Shown here piece after piece: positions 21,965-33,179 of a stretch of DNA of 64,000 nt. The DNA is from Limnephilus marmoratus (taxonomy: Eukaryota > Arthropoda > Insecta > Trichoptera > Limnephilidae). The stretch spans positions 8,556,001 through 8,620,000 of the forward strand of contig OU862913.1 of assembly GCA_917880885.1 (NCBI GenBank), written 5' to 3'. Made by a program: the position numbers and the translations under genes. The first letter of the stretch is position 1, and each line of letters starts with the position of its first letter. The notes beneath the pieces are model-generated. The model was not told the DNA's origin. It did no database searches and saw only the letters and a list, made by a program, of their open reading frames with translations.

Positions 21965-22203
21965 ACACCCGTATTCAGAGTCGATCCTTTAGTTAAAGGA
22001 ACCTTCCTTTCCGATGTTTTATATTCGGAGATACGCCTAAGATTGGTGTGACGTCACTTATGTAAATAAGGAAGCGAACTTCCTTTAAGGAAGGTTGCTT
22101 CCTTATTTAAGTGACATCACACCAACCTTAGGCGTATCTCTGAATATAAAACATCGGAAAGGAAGGTTCCTTTAACTAAAGGATCGACTCTGAATACGGG
22201 TGT
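21965..22203. mobile_element. Near-perfect palindromic MITE
   Basis: 239 bp that folds on itself. ACACCCGTATTCAGAGTCGA at the left is repeated inverted as TCGACTCTGAATACGGGTGT at the right, and pairing continues inward with few mismatches to a centre near 22084 (TTCCTTTAAGGAA). No coding capacity. Confidence 0.85.
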
Positions 22204-23577
22204 TATACTCTATACATTAAGCCACCCCAAGCGTCCCCTCTAGTTTTGAGTTACCAGGTTAGTTATTAGTATGTATAATGTTTTATTGTTACTTCAAAGC
22301 AATGTGGACTGTCGATCCACTTCGTTAATCACAGGGAAACATTCGCCTCAAAATATTTGAGTTTTGCACTGAACCATGACTTAATCTTATAATATATAGT
22401 GAAGGTGATCAATATATATTATTATTTTATGATATATAGAAAGTTAAAAAAAGTGCGTCCGGAAAAAACTCAGGAACGAGTTCCGGTACGATCAAGTGAG
22501 TTATATGGTTTAGTAGATCTCTATCCCTCTTCAGGATGGCGGTTCCCGTTTTCACCTGAAGAGCGTGCTTTTGAAGACCTCTTACCGTGCGTAAAGAAGT
22601 TTTACTTCAAAAATATTAGATCACTTGCAGATTAGTACTGACGACAGGAGCAATGATCCAAGTACAAGTTTCACTGCGTGTAGAGGAAGCTGCAAGATAT
22701 GTCCGTACCAATAAAGAGGCGATCAAAAACACAATGCACATCTTGTCGAAGAAATAATTGCAGGAACCACACAAAATATATTTATAATCACTTATAACGA
22801 AGAGACTGGTGACGAAACAAATTAGATTATAGATACTTTATGTTTACTAAATCTTTTATTTTATAATTTGGTTTTCCAATTATAAAGATTCGTATTGCCA
22901 AATTGTTTCATAATGCAAAGATAAATGTTTAATTTTACGCTTTTTTATTTTGATTTTTTTATAATGATGACGTTAGCTTACGTTGTCAAATTGTAAACCA
23001 GTCCAAAGAAAAAGATACTTTCTAATTATACTGTTAATTTATTTAAATTAAAATACTTTTTCATTACTAAAAGTTTTTCTAATATTAAGATGGCTGTTTT
23101 AATCTTAAAAATAAACGATTCTACAATTACCTATTTGGTTTTTAAATTCCTTAATGGTCCAATTGGTCTTTTAAGCTACCGCTATAAATGACCACGTCAA
23201 TGCTTGAAGGTTAAATGTTAAGCGATGTAGGTATTTTTACAATGAAAAAGCACCAATGGGGAGGTTAGTTAAGTAGTCAATATAAAAATAAACCTAGTCG
23301 CTACAAGGTGAAGTGCCGCGGTCATTGAAGAAACGTCACAAGAAAAGTAGAGGACTACAATCGTAAAAATTTTAATAAGAAAAAGATGACGGTTTTTGGA
23401 ATAATATATAATTTACCACAATTATTGTGTAGTTTTGAGGATGTTACTATTAGAAAGGCGGAGCAACAATTTCTGCAGTGTGTGGGAAGAAGTAAAGGAG
23501 ACCGGCAATAATATATCACCCACAGACTCACGGGACTGGATTGCTGTTTGAAGTTTATGCAGGGTTGCCAATGCTTA
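22204..23577. other. No confirmed gene
   Basis: A 78-codon frame at 22399-22635 includes LVDLYPSSGWRFPFSPEER, which looks protein-like but matches no family I know. The rest is A+T-rich without structure. Confidence 0.35.
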
Positions 23578-24417
23578 TTTTTTTTTTTTTTTTTATATTT
23601 ATTTCTTTTACATTTACATAACAAACATAATATAGCTTACATATTTTTTCACTCTCCTAATAAATCAAATGCTTGTATTTAGGAGAGGACAACTTGTTAA
23701 TAACTTATTAAAAAAAAAAAATCCTTATCACAAACTTAAGAATTTAACGAAGGGATTTAGACTTAACGTATTTTTAAAGTTTATAGGGGTGATTAAACAA
23801 GAATTGTATATAGTATGTAAACATTAGGAATAACAAACAGTCAAAAACATATCTAGGAGAAAGTTAAAACTATATGGTGGAACTACCAAAATAATTTTTT
23901 TTTTTTTTTTAAATTTGTTGTAATTTTTTTCTGTTCGCACATCAGCGGGTAATTGATTAAATAATTTTATTCCTTTATATACATAGTGATTCTGTGCTGT
24001 TGTGGTTCGTACATGTGGTACAGTTAGTCCACCAATAGAATTATTCCTTATGCTAATATTTAGCAGTGGGGTAATATTTTTATTAAAAATATCTTTGTGT
24101 AGCTGAAGTTGTGCTATTTTTTCGTAAATTTTTGTAAGGGGGGGAACTGGGAATTCTTGGAATACGTTTATTGTTGGGTAGTAATACGGTTTTTTTAGGA
24201 TAATTTTTATAAGAATTTTTAAAATTGTTTCAAGTGGGAAAAGGGATGATTTATATGCACCCCCCAAGCTATGATTCCATATTGTAGTATAGAATGCGCA
24301 AGTGCAAAGTAAATTTCTTTTAATATTTTTATTGAGATTGTATTTCTTAGTCTGAAATATATATATATATATATTAAATTAATAAATTACTTCGTTTTTA
24401 CCACTTTTATTGTTTAT

Positions 24418-24462
24418 AAAACCGACATGTTTCGTCAGCAAAGCTGACTTCTTCAGGGTTTT
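24418..24462 (-). ncRNA. Hammerhead ribozyme motif, type I (minus copy)
   Basis: Mirror copy of the plus-strand motif within the palindrome. Core CTGAAGA is complement of 24450-24456, and predicted cleavage follows the C opposite 24424. Because the arms match perfectly, the two RNAs have the same sequence but opposite transcription. Confidence 0.7.
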
Positions 24463-24502
24463 GACAGAACTTCACAGTTCTGTCGACTTTGACAGTTCTG
24501 TC

Positions 24503-24547
24503 AAAACCCTGAAGAAGTCAGCTTTGCTGACGAAACATGTCGGTTTT
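24503..24547 (+). ncRNA. Hammerhead ribozyme motif, type I (plus copy)
   Basis: Stem I pairs AAAACC (24503-24508) with GGTTTT (24542-24547). Core CTGAAGA (24509-24515) fits CUGANGA. Stem II pairs GTCAGC (24517-24522) with GCTGAC (24526-24531) under a TTT loop. GAA (24532-24534) follows, then a two-pair stem III (AC and GT around AT), and C at 24541 is the predicted cleavage base. One extra A at 24516 between the core and stem II is non-canonical and may lower activity. The short stem III is typical of the retroelement class. Confidence 0.72.
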
Positions 24548-24790
24548 ATAAACAATAAAAGTGGTAAAAACGAAGTAATTTATTAATTTAAATCAAAATG
24601 TTGCCACAAAATAAGTTTGCTGTATTAGAAGAAATATATATATATATATTAGTTTCCTCATTCTGTCTACTGTGGAGTTTATTTGATTTTTCCATTTGGC
24701 GTTATTGTCGATAATTATTCCGAGATATTTTATTTGTTCTTTACTACTAATATGTATGTTATGTTCTAAAATATCCGCAATAAATGTTCA

Positions 24791-25554
24791 AAATCTCCAA
24801 ATTGGGCAGAGCAAAATATCAAATTCCCCGCAAATTCCCCGCAAGTTTCTTCATAATTCTGCCTCTAAAATAAAACTAAATTCCATTGAAAATAACATTT
24901 TTTTATGTATTAAAATTGATTAAACCTATTATTACATACATAATACGACATTAAAACATTGTTACAACCCAATAATCTATATTGAAACAAAAATAATGTC
25001 ATACGATGTGTCAATAAATTGTCTAGTACGAAAAAGGGGAAATATAAAAAAATGTGGCACTATAATCATACATACGGTGTCCCAGGTACTGCTAGGAGAA
25101 AAGAATACTGAAAAAGACAAGTAATTTAAATGAAACAAAAAAGAGTTGGTTGAAGGAAAGAAGATTTTTTTTTCAGTTACATAAGGTTAACAAAAAAATA
25201 AAAAAATTGCCTTTCCTCACCATAAAGAGACAAATGCTCTTGTGTTTGGTGAAGGAGTTCTAGCTCAATTAGTAAATTAATGATCGTGTAAGTTAGCAAT
25301 AACAGCTATTGCAAATAAAAATAAAAATCCTGAAGAGTTTGAAAAAAATCATAATATAAATTAAAAAAATCATTATATATGAAAGAATCATGTAATTTAG
25401 TAACAAAAATTATTGTAATAAGTAAGTAAAGGATACGTAAGAAAGAACGCAAGATTTATACAATAGTAGACTCAGATATATAGAAACTAAGAAATGTAAG
25501 AAAAAGAAGGAATACCTAAATGATTTATAAAATAGCAGAGTTTAAGATACAAAG
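24791..25554. other. No recognisable gene
   Basis: Very A+T-rich, with only short frames and no repeat shared elsewhere in the window. Confidence 0.5.
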
Positions 25555-25920
25555 TAAACATATTTGGGACTTTTATAGCAGTTTAAGGTAATTTTTTTTA
25601 ATTTGGGCTTAAATTCCTGCATATTTTCGATGGTTTTTAATTTTAATGGGAGGTTGTTATAATAGATTATGCCCAGATAAAGATAGGAATTTTGAATGTG
25701 CTTAGTATTAAATTTTTAGGGATTTTAATAGTTTTCTTGTATCTTGCTGATGTATTGAATTGGAAGTTACGAGTATTTAACTGTATTTCTTTGTAAATTT
25801 GTAGCATTGAATATTTTTTATAGATTTTGTCTATTGTAAGCACATTGAATATTGAAAAAAGAATTTCAGTAGGAAATTTAGACGGTTTTTTCAAGAGATA
25901 AAGTAGTATTTTAGTGTTAC
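25555..25920 (-). pseudogene. LINE C-terminal fragment, minus strand
   Basis: Reads KIYKKYSMLQIYKEI and then, after a frame change near 25680, GIIYYNNLPLKLK. This is the layout of the extreme C-terminus of the LINE ORF2 at 7540-7790, but diverged from it. Confidence 0.55.
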
Positions 25921-26077
25921 AATATAATTTTAACCCATTATAAAAATTTATTTAGTTATTTGATGTTGAGACCAATAATATTACACATAGAAGTTAAGTT
26001 AATTAATAAGCAATTTACATCATTAAAAGACTTTATTAACAACATGTAATGGATTATTAACGAAATAAGCATACATA

Positions 26078-26640
26078 CAGTCGAGGGCGTCGCCAAGGGG
26101 GGAGGGGGGGGGGCAGCTGCCCCTCCCTGCCCCCCCCCCCTAGAGATTCTAAAAAAGTTTTCAAATGCAACGCAACTAAAGTCCTAAGTCTTTAACTTGT
26201 CTAGCTTGATCATTCATTCCCGTACGTCAAAATTCGAATGAATTAACCAATTCCATTCCTAATATCTATGCTCAACTACGCTCCGCTCTGTGCTGTTGTT
26301 AAAACAGGAGAGGGGGAGCGGGCAAGCAATTTACCAAACATAAAAATTGAAGTCGAGCTTTGGCAGTAATTTTGGCACAATAAACCACACCTTACAGATC
26401 GAACCGTTGTTGATATCCTAAAAGAGGCAAAAATCTTCTTACCCGACACGGAAAAAGCGTTGAAAATTTTGATCGCTCTTCCTTGCACAACGTGTATGGT
26501 AGAGCGATCGTTTAGCAGCCTCAGGAGACTTAAAACTTGGCTAAGAAGCACTATGGGACAAAATCGCCTCAATGGTCTGGCCATGATGAGTGTATACAGA
26601 AAACTTATTCATGGAATTAAAACTTACTCATTGTAAATTA
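26078..26640 (+). mobile_element. hAT element remnant with transposase C-terminus
   Basis: CAGTCGAGGGCGTCGCCAAG at 26078, followed by G and C runs, looks like a hAT terminal repeat. From 26337 to 26637 the plus strand reads WHNKPHLTDRTVVDIL, LPCTTCMVERSFSSLRRLKT and GQNRLNGLAMM, ending TAA. This is the hAT C-terminal dimerisation region of the zinc-finger MYM-like group, with one internal TAA near its start. The rest of the transposase is missing and no right-hand terminal repeat is seen. Confidence 0.7.
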
Positions 26641-27009
26641 TGGCGAGCCACAAAGTTAATGCTTTTTACAAATATGTTATTCATGGAAACTTAGAAGATT
26701 TTCACTTAAAACAATGTTACTTCGAAAAGCAGAGCAAAAGTGGTATCGTACAAAAATATGATCGTCACAAGGTTCAATGTCATTTCCATGGACAAAGATC
26801 TATTGATGAAAAAATCATACAAGGCAGTTCTTTATTTTGATATATGTAACAATGTTTTATTGAATACTCGGAGAATTGCAATACGACGCAGGCAACCGGA
26901 ATTTTTTATTGATATTTTATATATTTATATATTTTTTTTCAATTATTTATTTGGCTTTCACCCATCAAGGGTGATCTTGGCCATGTATTAAAGTAAGTTA
27001 CATATTATT
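26641..27009. other. No recognisable gene
   Basis: Short frames at 26640-26991 have no family resemblance. T-rich near 26925. Confidence 0.4.
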
Positions 27010-27170
27010 AAAATTATTTACATTTCCAGATATTTTTTTTTGTAAATTAGTTACATTATCAATTTTTAAAAATTATTTACATTTTCAGATTTTTTAAAAT
27101 TACATAATCAGTTTTTTTTAAAATTAGTTACATTTTCATATATTTTTTTTTAATTAGTTACATTTATGGA
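27010..27170. repeat. Imperfect tandem repeat, about 30-40 bp unit
   Basis: Four imperfect repeats of AAATTAGTTACATTTTCAGA followed by T runs. Confidence 0.6.
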
Positions 27171-27242
27171 ATAGATAAATTATATTTGCAAACATAGACA
27201 ATGGACCAAGACAAACATTCATATGATTATACAAGTTGTACT

Positions 27243-27430
27243 AACATACAGAGTTGGTATTAGTAGTAATTACAAAATTGTAGAGTAGGAAGATGTACAG
27301 GTTCCCAAAAATAGGAACCTATACAACTGCACATACAGAGTAACACACAGAGTTGGTATTAATAGTAATTACAAAATTGAAGAGTAGGAAGATGTACAGG
27401 TTCCCAAAAATAGGAACCTGTACATCTTCC
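27243..27430. repeat. Direct repeat pair with an 18-bp hairpin
   Basis: Two copies of CAGAGTTGGTATTAGTAG...GAAGATGTACAGGTTCCC about 108 bp apart. The second ends in a perfect hairpin: arms 27387-27404 and 27413-27430, loop CAAAAATA. Confidence 0.75.
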
Positions 27431-27973
27431 ATACTTCCATCTTCATACAGAGTAAATGATATTTAATATTTTACTTTTTTTGGGAAAAGAAACAAAATAA
27501 GTGTAGGTATATGAATATACAAATATTTCTGATACCGACATTACAAGCACAATAAGGATAGAAAAATAATAAAACTACAAAAGGAGTATTCCTGTTATAT
27601 AGAAAAATAATACAATACTACACTAGTATTATAGTTAGAGTTTGTAATCCTGATTTTAAAATATCCACAGAACAATACTTATTAGCAAAGCTGTAAAGTC
27701 TCTGTATGGACAAATTAGAGGAAAAGTTAGAACGGCTATTTTGAAACAAATGAAACTTGTAACAAGAAATTTGAAAGTTAGTATAAAAATAAGTGGGGAA
27801 AAGTTTTACATTCTTTCAAAATATCATAATAATGAAATTCCACCACTATTTGTCAGTATAACAAAATATAAATACACATTAGAAAATGACGTCCGTGAAA
27901 TGAAAGTGTACTTCAATAAGTAAGTACCTATATAAAAGTCATATTGACGTTGAAGTTCCTCGGTTAGCTGAGT
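27431..27973. other. No recognisable gene
   Basis: A+T-rich. A 60-codon frame at 27741 shows no family signal. Confidence 0.4.
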
Positions 27974-27977
27974 TTAA

Positions 27978-30023
27978 CCCATATTATCCCAAGCATATCT
28001 AGGCTTGTCCGATTTTGATGAAAATTTGGTCTTAGCACCTTATAATGTATGTCATAAAAAATCAATTTAAAAAAAATAATAATTTAATTTATTTGCTGAG
28101 TTTTGAAACCGATCGATAAATCGATCAGTAGGAATATACCTACATGGGTTGTATAGTTGTATTCGTAAGAATGTTACTTATTGTGAAATAAAAAAACTGT
28201 GTATATACCATACTTTATTATTTTTTATAAAAATTGTACATTTTAAAACTGTTTGGAATTAATTAAGGCATTGTGTATATCTATGAAATTTATTTTGAAT
28301 GGAAAACGACAGAACATTTCTGATGTAAAGCGACATTGCACGTTGAACATTTCATAAATGTAATTTTATGACATAATCCACATCGGGTAGATTTAATTTG
28401 GTTGACAATGTGATGGGCCTTTCCATCTAGCCTTATAGAGTCTGGAACCCGTTTTATAACAGCCAGTGATGACCTAGGCACCAAAAGTTTACCAATGGAG
28501 GTGTTGGAGGCTTCTTTCATTAGAAAATATGTCGTAACTATATACCTGGTAAATGATAATAGATCGTGACAATTATTGCCCTTTTTCGATGCTGGCGATA
28601 TTTTATATAATTGAAAGGCATTGTTCACACACGCATTGAGAGGGAACATAAGTAGTTGCCAATACCATCTCTTCAGCCTAATGGAAATTCGGTAGCACCC
28701 CACATTTTGATCTAGGCGATCTACGGATTGGCTTTCCATGTATGTGCCGCTTCGCTCCATGTTTTCCGTAATAGGGAATCATCGATTCATCAATGCTCAA
28801 ATTTTTGTCGCCGGGATAATATTTTAGCCATCTGTGGTTGAGTAGATTCCAAAGGGGACGAACTTTTCCAAATTTATCATTTGGTGGTAAATTATTATTA
28901 TCAGCGACATGGAAGTAACGAAGCAAATCTTCAAATCTGTTTCGAGGCATAAGAGATCCTACTCCTTGAAAATAGCAATCAACTTGTTGTTCCCAATACA
29001 TTCGGTACCTCGCCACACTGTTATATCCTGACAATAATAATATTCCGATAAAATGTTTTATCTCAGTCACAGTAAATCTAAAATTGTATTTCCCTTTCTG
29101 AATGGAATTTTTTTCAGTTTCTGAACGCAACAGCACAAATACCTCTTCATCAAAAAACAACTCGAAAAATTGTATTGGTGTTTCAACATCTTCAAGGAAA
29201 CTGGGTATTGTGGTCACTTATTGGTCAGGCTTATCTGGAATATCTATAGCCCTCCAACGTCTAGATACTGGAACACGTTTTTTTTTTTCTGTGGAGGTGG
29301 TTTTGCTGATGATGCACTAGGCGTAGGTTGGAGAGTGTGATCGTCCGAGAAACTGTCTTCCACATCAATACAAGTTTCTGTAGCAACAGTGGCCCTAAGT
29401 TCAGCTTCTGCTAATAGTTGTTGCCTCGACAAATTATTTATATGGGTAAATTCCTCGTCACCACTATCTTCGTCACTTTTATCATAATTATCTGGTGGAG
29501 TAATATAAATATCAGCCGATAAAATATTCGTGTCATCTTCCAGATATGAAATAATTTCATTTACGACAAACTGTAACAAAAACAACAAAAATATCTAAAT
29601 AAACCTTCATATGAATGCATAACAACACACTGGTATATCATCCTACTGATCGAAAAATCGATCACTTTATAAAATACCAATTTTTCTACCCACAATCAAT
29701 TTTATAATAATTTCAATATGTTACAATATTGTGACAAACATTATTCTAAGTATAAAACCACAAACATAAATAAAATTATATTATAATATACCAAAACTAC
29801 TTACGTTTTACGACAAGACATATTTTTTAAGAAAAATTGCCTTACAAACAGTTTAAATTGGAATAATAAACGCGTGAATTGTGAAACGTCAAAAATACTG
29901 CTTGACAACTAATAGTTTCAGGTGTACCAATATAAAAAAATTAACAACGAATGTGTTCACAATTTCACACAAAAAAAATAAAGTATCAACCGATCAAATA
30001 ACCGATCACTAGGAAGATATGGG
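27978..30023 (-). mobile_element. piggyBac element 2, internally deleted
   Basis: TTAA duplications at 27974-27977 and 30024-30027 bound ends that begin CCCATATTATCCCAAGC on the left and, inverted, CCCATATCTTCCTAGTG on the right. Subterminal CGATC repeats (CCGATCGATAAATCGATCAG near 28110, CTGATCGAAAAATCGATCAC near 29646, and CCGATCACTAGG next to the right end) are in mirrored positions. 2046 bp. It encodes a decayed transposase on the minus strand. Confidence 0.88.
28290..29588 (-). pseudogene. piggyBac transposase, deleted and frameshifted
   Basis: The N-terminal acidic part (29588-29244) ends in an A-run frameshift near 29280. The next part has a TAA at 29218-29220 before TTIPSFLEDVETPIQFF. 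It includes RYFHVADNNNLPPNDKFGK and the first catalytic Asp in NLSIDESMIPYYGKHG. At HGKPIR the middle of the enzyme, including the second catalytic Asp, is deleted and the frame shifts straight to VDRLDQNVGCYRISI, the third-Asp region. The C-terminus keeps the Cys-rich domain (CGLCHKITFMKCSTC). A candidate first exon, ATGTCTTGTCGT on the minus strand near 29821, may precede it. Not functional. Confidence 0.85.
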
Positions 30024-30439
30024 TTAATATTGGAAATAGATTCCCGAACCAGTGGCGTAGCGTGGGTTTCGGCCGCCCGGGGCGGAGGAAAATTATGCCG
30101 CCCCCCCCCTAACTTCTACAGTTACTTTTTCTGCAGATTTTCAAGCGCTAACCCGGGGAGGACGGGGGGGGGGTAGATATCCTATTTTTTATGCCGATTT
30201 TTATAATTTTTATAATCCTATGTGCCGAGTACTCTTCCAAAAAAATCAGGCTTATAAATTCTACTACAAATTTATATACAACTGCTCTCAGAAATCAAGA
30301 ATGGTGTGCCTGTAATAGAATTTCGCATCTTCATCACGCATACGTATGGAATGCAACTCAAATGCAAAGCTTCACTCGGTACACGATGAATTGGCAACTT
30401 ATTGATATATTGATAACACAAAACTGGTTCAAATTAAAA

Positions 30440-31490
30440 TAAATATGCGGTTTATCAAAACTACACTCCTATCTATCTACAACATAAATATGGTTTTTCT
30501 TTGATTCTAGCGGCACTTATATTCTGAACACAAAACTGATATTAATTACATCTGTATGTGGTGAATTAAAGCTACACTCAGAACACGAAAATGGTTTTTC
30601 TTTAATTCTGCCGGCAATTACATTCTGAACATAAAACTGGTTTTAATTAAATCTGTATGCGGCGAATTAAACCTACACTCAAAACATGAAAAGGTTTTTT
30701 CTTTGATTCTGCCGGCATTTACATTCTGAACACAAAACTAGTTTTAATTAAATCTGTTTGTGGTGAATTAAACCTACACTCAGAACATCGGAGGAAAATT
30801 TCGCCCCCCCCTTATTTGGGAACTTCAAGGGGGGGGGGGGGGGTTGTATATGGAAATTTTTATTTTTTTATTACGAACTATTTATACACGAGCCGGATTT
30901 TTTTAATAATCACATTTAACGAGTATTCTTTCAATGAAAATCATGTATATAAATTCTACTTCAAAGTTGATTGATTGATACTGCGTTAGAGTCCCCAAAC
31001 AATAGTTACACACGCAACCATCAATTTCTGAGAATTTTACAGCATTATGTAACTCAAATGTAAAGCTTTACTCGATGCAGAATGAATCTGCAACTCGTTA
31101 TTTAATTTATCGTTGTATTCTGAACACAAACCAGTTTATATGCGGTGAATTAAAACTACACTCAGAACACGAAAATGTTTTTTCTTTGATTCTGGCAGCA
31201 CATACATAGTCGGCAAATAGAATATTATAACTGAACTTCGAATAAGAGGATGTTTTCCTTTGAAATGTGTCAACATATGAATCCACAGCTGGAAATTTAC
31301 ATTCTCAACACAAAGTTGGTTTGAATTAAGTCTGAATGCGGCGAATTAAAAGTACACTCAGAACACGAATATGGTTTTTATTTGATTCTGGCAGCACATA
31401 CAGAGTCTGCAACTAGAATTTAATAACTGAACTTGGAAAAAGATAATGTTTTCCTTTGAATTGTGTCAGCAGGTGAATTCTTTGTCACAA
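30440..31490 (-). pseudogene. Zinc-finger-like repeat array inside the hAT
   Basis: On the minus strand a unit of about 108 bp repeats: RIKEKPFSCSECSFNSPHTD, then LIKTSFVFRM. The linker (KEKPF) and CxxC pair are those of C2H2 fingers, but the His pair is replaced (Ser and Arg) and stops separate units. At least six copies are visible near 30480, 30590, 30690, 30780, 31160 and 31350, plus one at 37320. I infer a captured and decayed zinc-finger segment. The alternative is a transposon repeat that only resembles one. Confidence 0.5.
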
Positions 31491-32059
31491 ATAATAAGAA
31501 AAAAATATCTATAAACTTTTGCCTGTCAATGTTTCCGCACAAAATTTCCGATTCTTCCTTTTTATTGAAACAAAACTGTTCTAAAATCAATTATTAACTT
31601 AAAATTTTAAATACAGATTCCTTTTCTTAAAAAAAATGTTATAAAACTGTATCTTAACTTTTTATTGCAATCACAAATTTATTTGAAATTAAATGTGTGG
31701 GACATAATTTCACAATTTTATTTTAAAATTAAGGGCCAGTTGTTTCGGAAAAAATCACCTCTGATGAACCGTCAAATCGCAAATGAATCGTCATTTAACG
31801 AAATTTGGGTTGTTTCACCGTCCGTCAAGGGCAATTTCGAATGAAATTTCATTTAAATCTGACCGGCCGAATTCCGGCGGTTAGTGGAGAATTGATGGAG
31901 CGCGCATGCGCAGACGAGCGAAAAATTTTGACAGGTGTGTGACCCGCGCCAGTTTCCTAGTTGATTTCAGCTATTGAAACATTGACAAAAGCGTTGTTTA
32001 TTTTTAAATTATGCCGATAATTCATTGTAATTGTCTGTAAGTACCTATATTATATAATT

Positions 32060-33030
32060 ATGGCAAGTTCTGGTTCATCCAGTTCTTCTGAGGAAGACAT
32101 TTTAATAGTACAATACGCAAATCAAAGAAAAGCTAAAAATTTTAACCTTCGCAGAGAGCAGATTTTGTGCGACGATTCTGAATTCTTCGCGATTTAGAAT
32201 GTCCAAAAGCGTCGTAAAAACATTAGTTAACTTGATTGGAAACGACATAAAATCAGTAACAAACCAGTAACTAATTTAATTACACATAGAATATGCAATA
32301 CAATTACATTCAGTTTCAGCATTCTTATGAAATCTACCTAGTACTACATAGGTATAGGTACCTACACGATCTCTTTCAGAAATCATGCTGTCACCCCGAC
32401 AGAGCAAACATTGCGGTTTTATGCAACAGGATCGATGCAGCGTTCCGTGGGAGATGTATCAGGGCTCGACAAGTCCACAGTATCAAGAATAATTTGGAAG
32501 GTGACAAAAGCAGTAGCAAAACTTCGACAACCTATATGCCATGAAACCGATTGCATGCATGTACCCATTCAATCTCCAGGTGGCGACAATGCAGAGTATT
32601 ATAGAAATCGAAAAGACTATTTTTCTTTCAATGTACAAATGGTGATAAATGCTAATAACGAATACCTAGAGTGGCGAGGTGGCCTGGAGGTACCCACGAT
32701 AGTCATATATTCAACAGTAGTAGCATTAAAGTAAGGTTGGAATCGGGCGAGTTTGGTGATAGTTGGGAGACAGTGGTTACGGAATAAAGCCATATATGTT
32801 AACACCCCTAAGAAATCCCGTTTCTCCGGAACAACATTTGTACAATGAAAGTCAGATTAGGACCCGAAATGTTGTCGAAAGAACTTTTGAAGTTATCAAA
32901 AGAAGGTTTCCAGTTCTTTCTTCAAAGATTTAAAATGCAGGTAGGCAAGGTACAAGGGATAATTATTGTAGCTACTGCTGTTCTACATAATATTTGTAGG
33001 CTAATGTTATGTAGAACAGCAAGGTAATAT
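32060..33030 (+). pseudogene. HARBI1-like transposase, decayed
   Basis: ATG at 32060 starts MASSGSSSSSEEDILIVQY. After a lost base near 32200 the frame continues FRMSKSVVKTLVNLIGNDIK. From about 32383 it reads TLRFYATGSMQRSVGDV, GLDKSTVSRI and IQSPGGDNAEYYRNRKDYF, the Harbinger nuclease signature. Further frameshifts near 32690 and 32760 precede GGTHDSHIF, DSGYGIKPYMLTPL and NVVERTFEVIKRRFPVL, ending near ATAVLHNICR. Several catalytic blocks remain but the frame is broken at least three times. A splice acceptor (TTTCAG near 32378) suggests one original intron. Confidence 0.85.
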
Positions 33031-33150
33031 TATGTAGAACATAAAATTTGTAGGTAAGATCAGCCGCCTGTCTTCATAGAAGCCTTAGAGGTTAATGATG
33101 TACCAGCGCAGGTGCCAACCACGGGGATCTCCCGTGACCGGACCGTGACG

Positions 33151-33179
33151 TTGACGAACACGGGGACCGTGTTCGTCAA
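33151..33179. repeat. Perfect 13-bp hairpin
   Basis: TTGACGAACACGG and CCGTGTTCGTCAA around GGA, within a locally GC-rich patch. Confidence 0.8.

Larger units (their letters stand above)
24357..24650. mobile_element. Palindromic insertion with paired hammerhead motifs, flanked by AT repeats
   Basis: A perfect inverted repeat with arms 24375-24470 and 24495-24590 (96 bp each) around a 24-base centre, plus about 43 bp of single-copy sequence to its right. An (AT)n run of about 17 bp lies on each side (24357-24374, 24634-24650). The insertion splits LINE codons between MRKL and FRLRNT, so (AT)n was the target. Hammerhead ribozymes of this type are known from Penelope-like retroelements, so I infer a Penelope-type terminal-repeat fragment in head-to-head form. 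The reverse transcriptase is absent. Confidence 0.75.
23578..24790 (-). mobile_element. 5'-truncated LINE, minus strand, interrupted
   Basis: Poly(A) end at about 23577-23596 (T run on plus). On the minus strand the frame reads KYLGIIIDNNAKWKNQINST (about 24750-24690), is interrupted at 24357-24650, then resumes with SILQYGIIAWG, PPLTKIYEKIAQLQLHKD and GIKLFNQLPADVR. These match the C-terminal part of ORF2 of the LINE at 7200-7790. A G-run indel near 24268 and the insertion make it non-coding. Confidence 0.8.
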
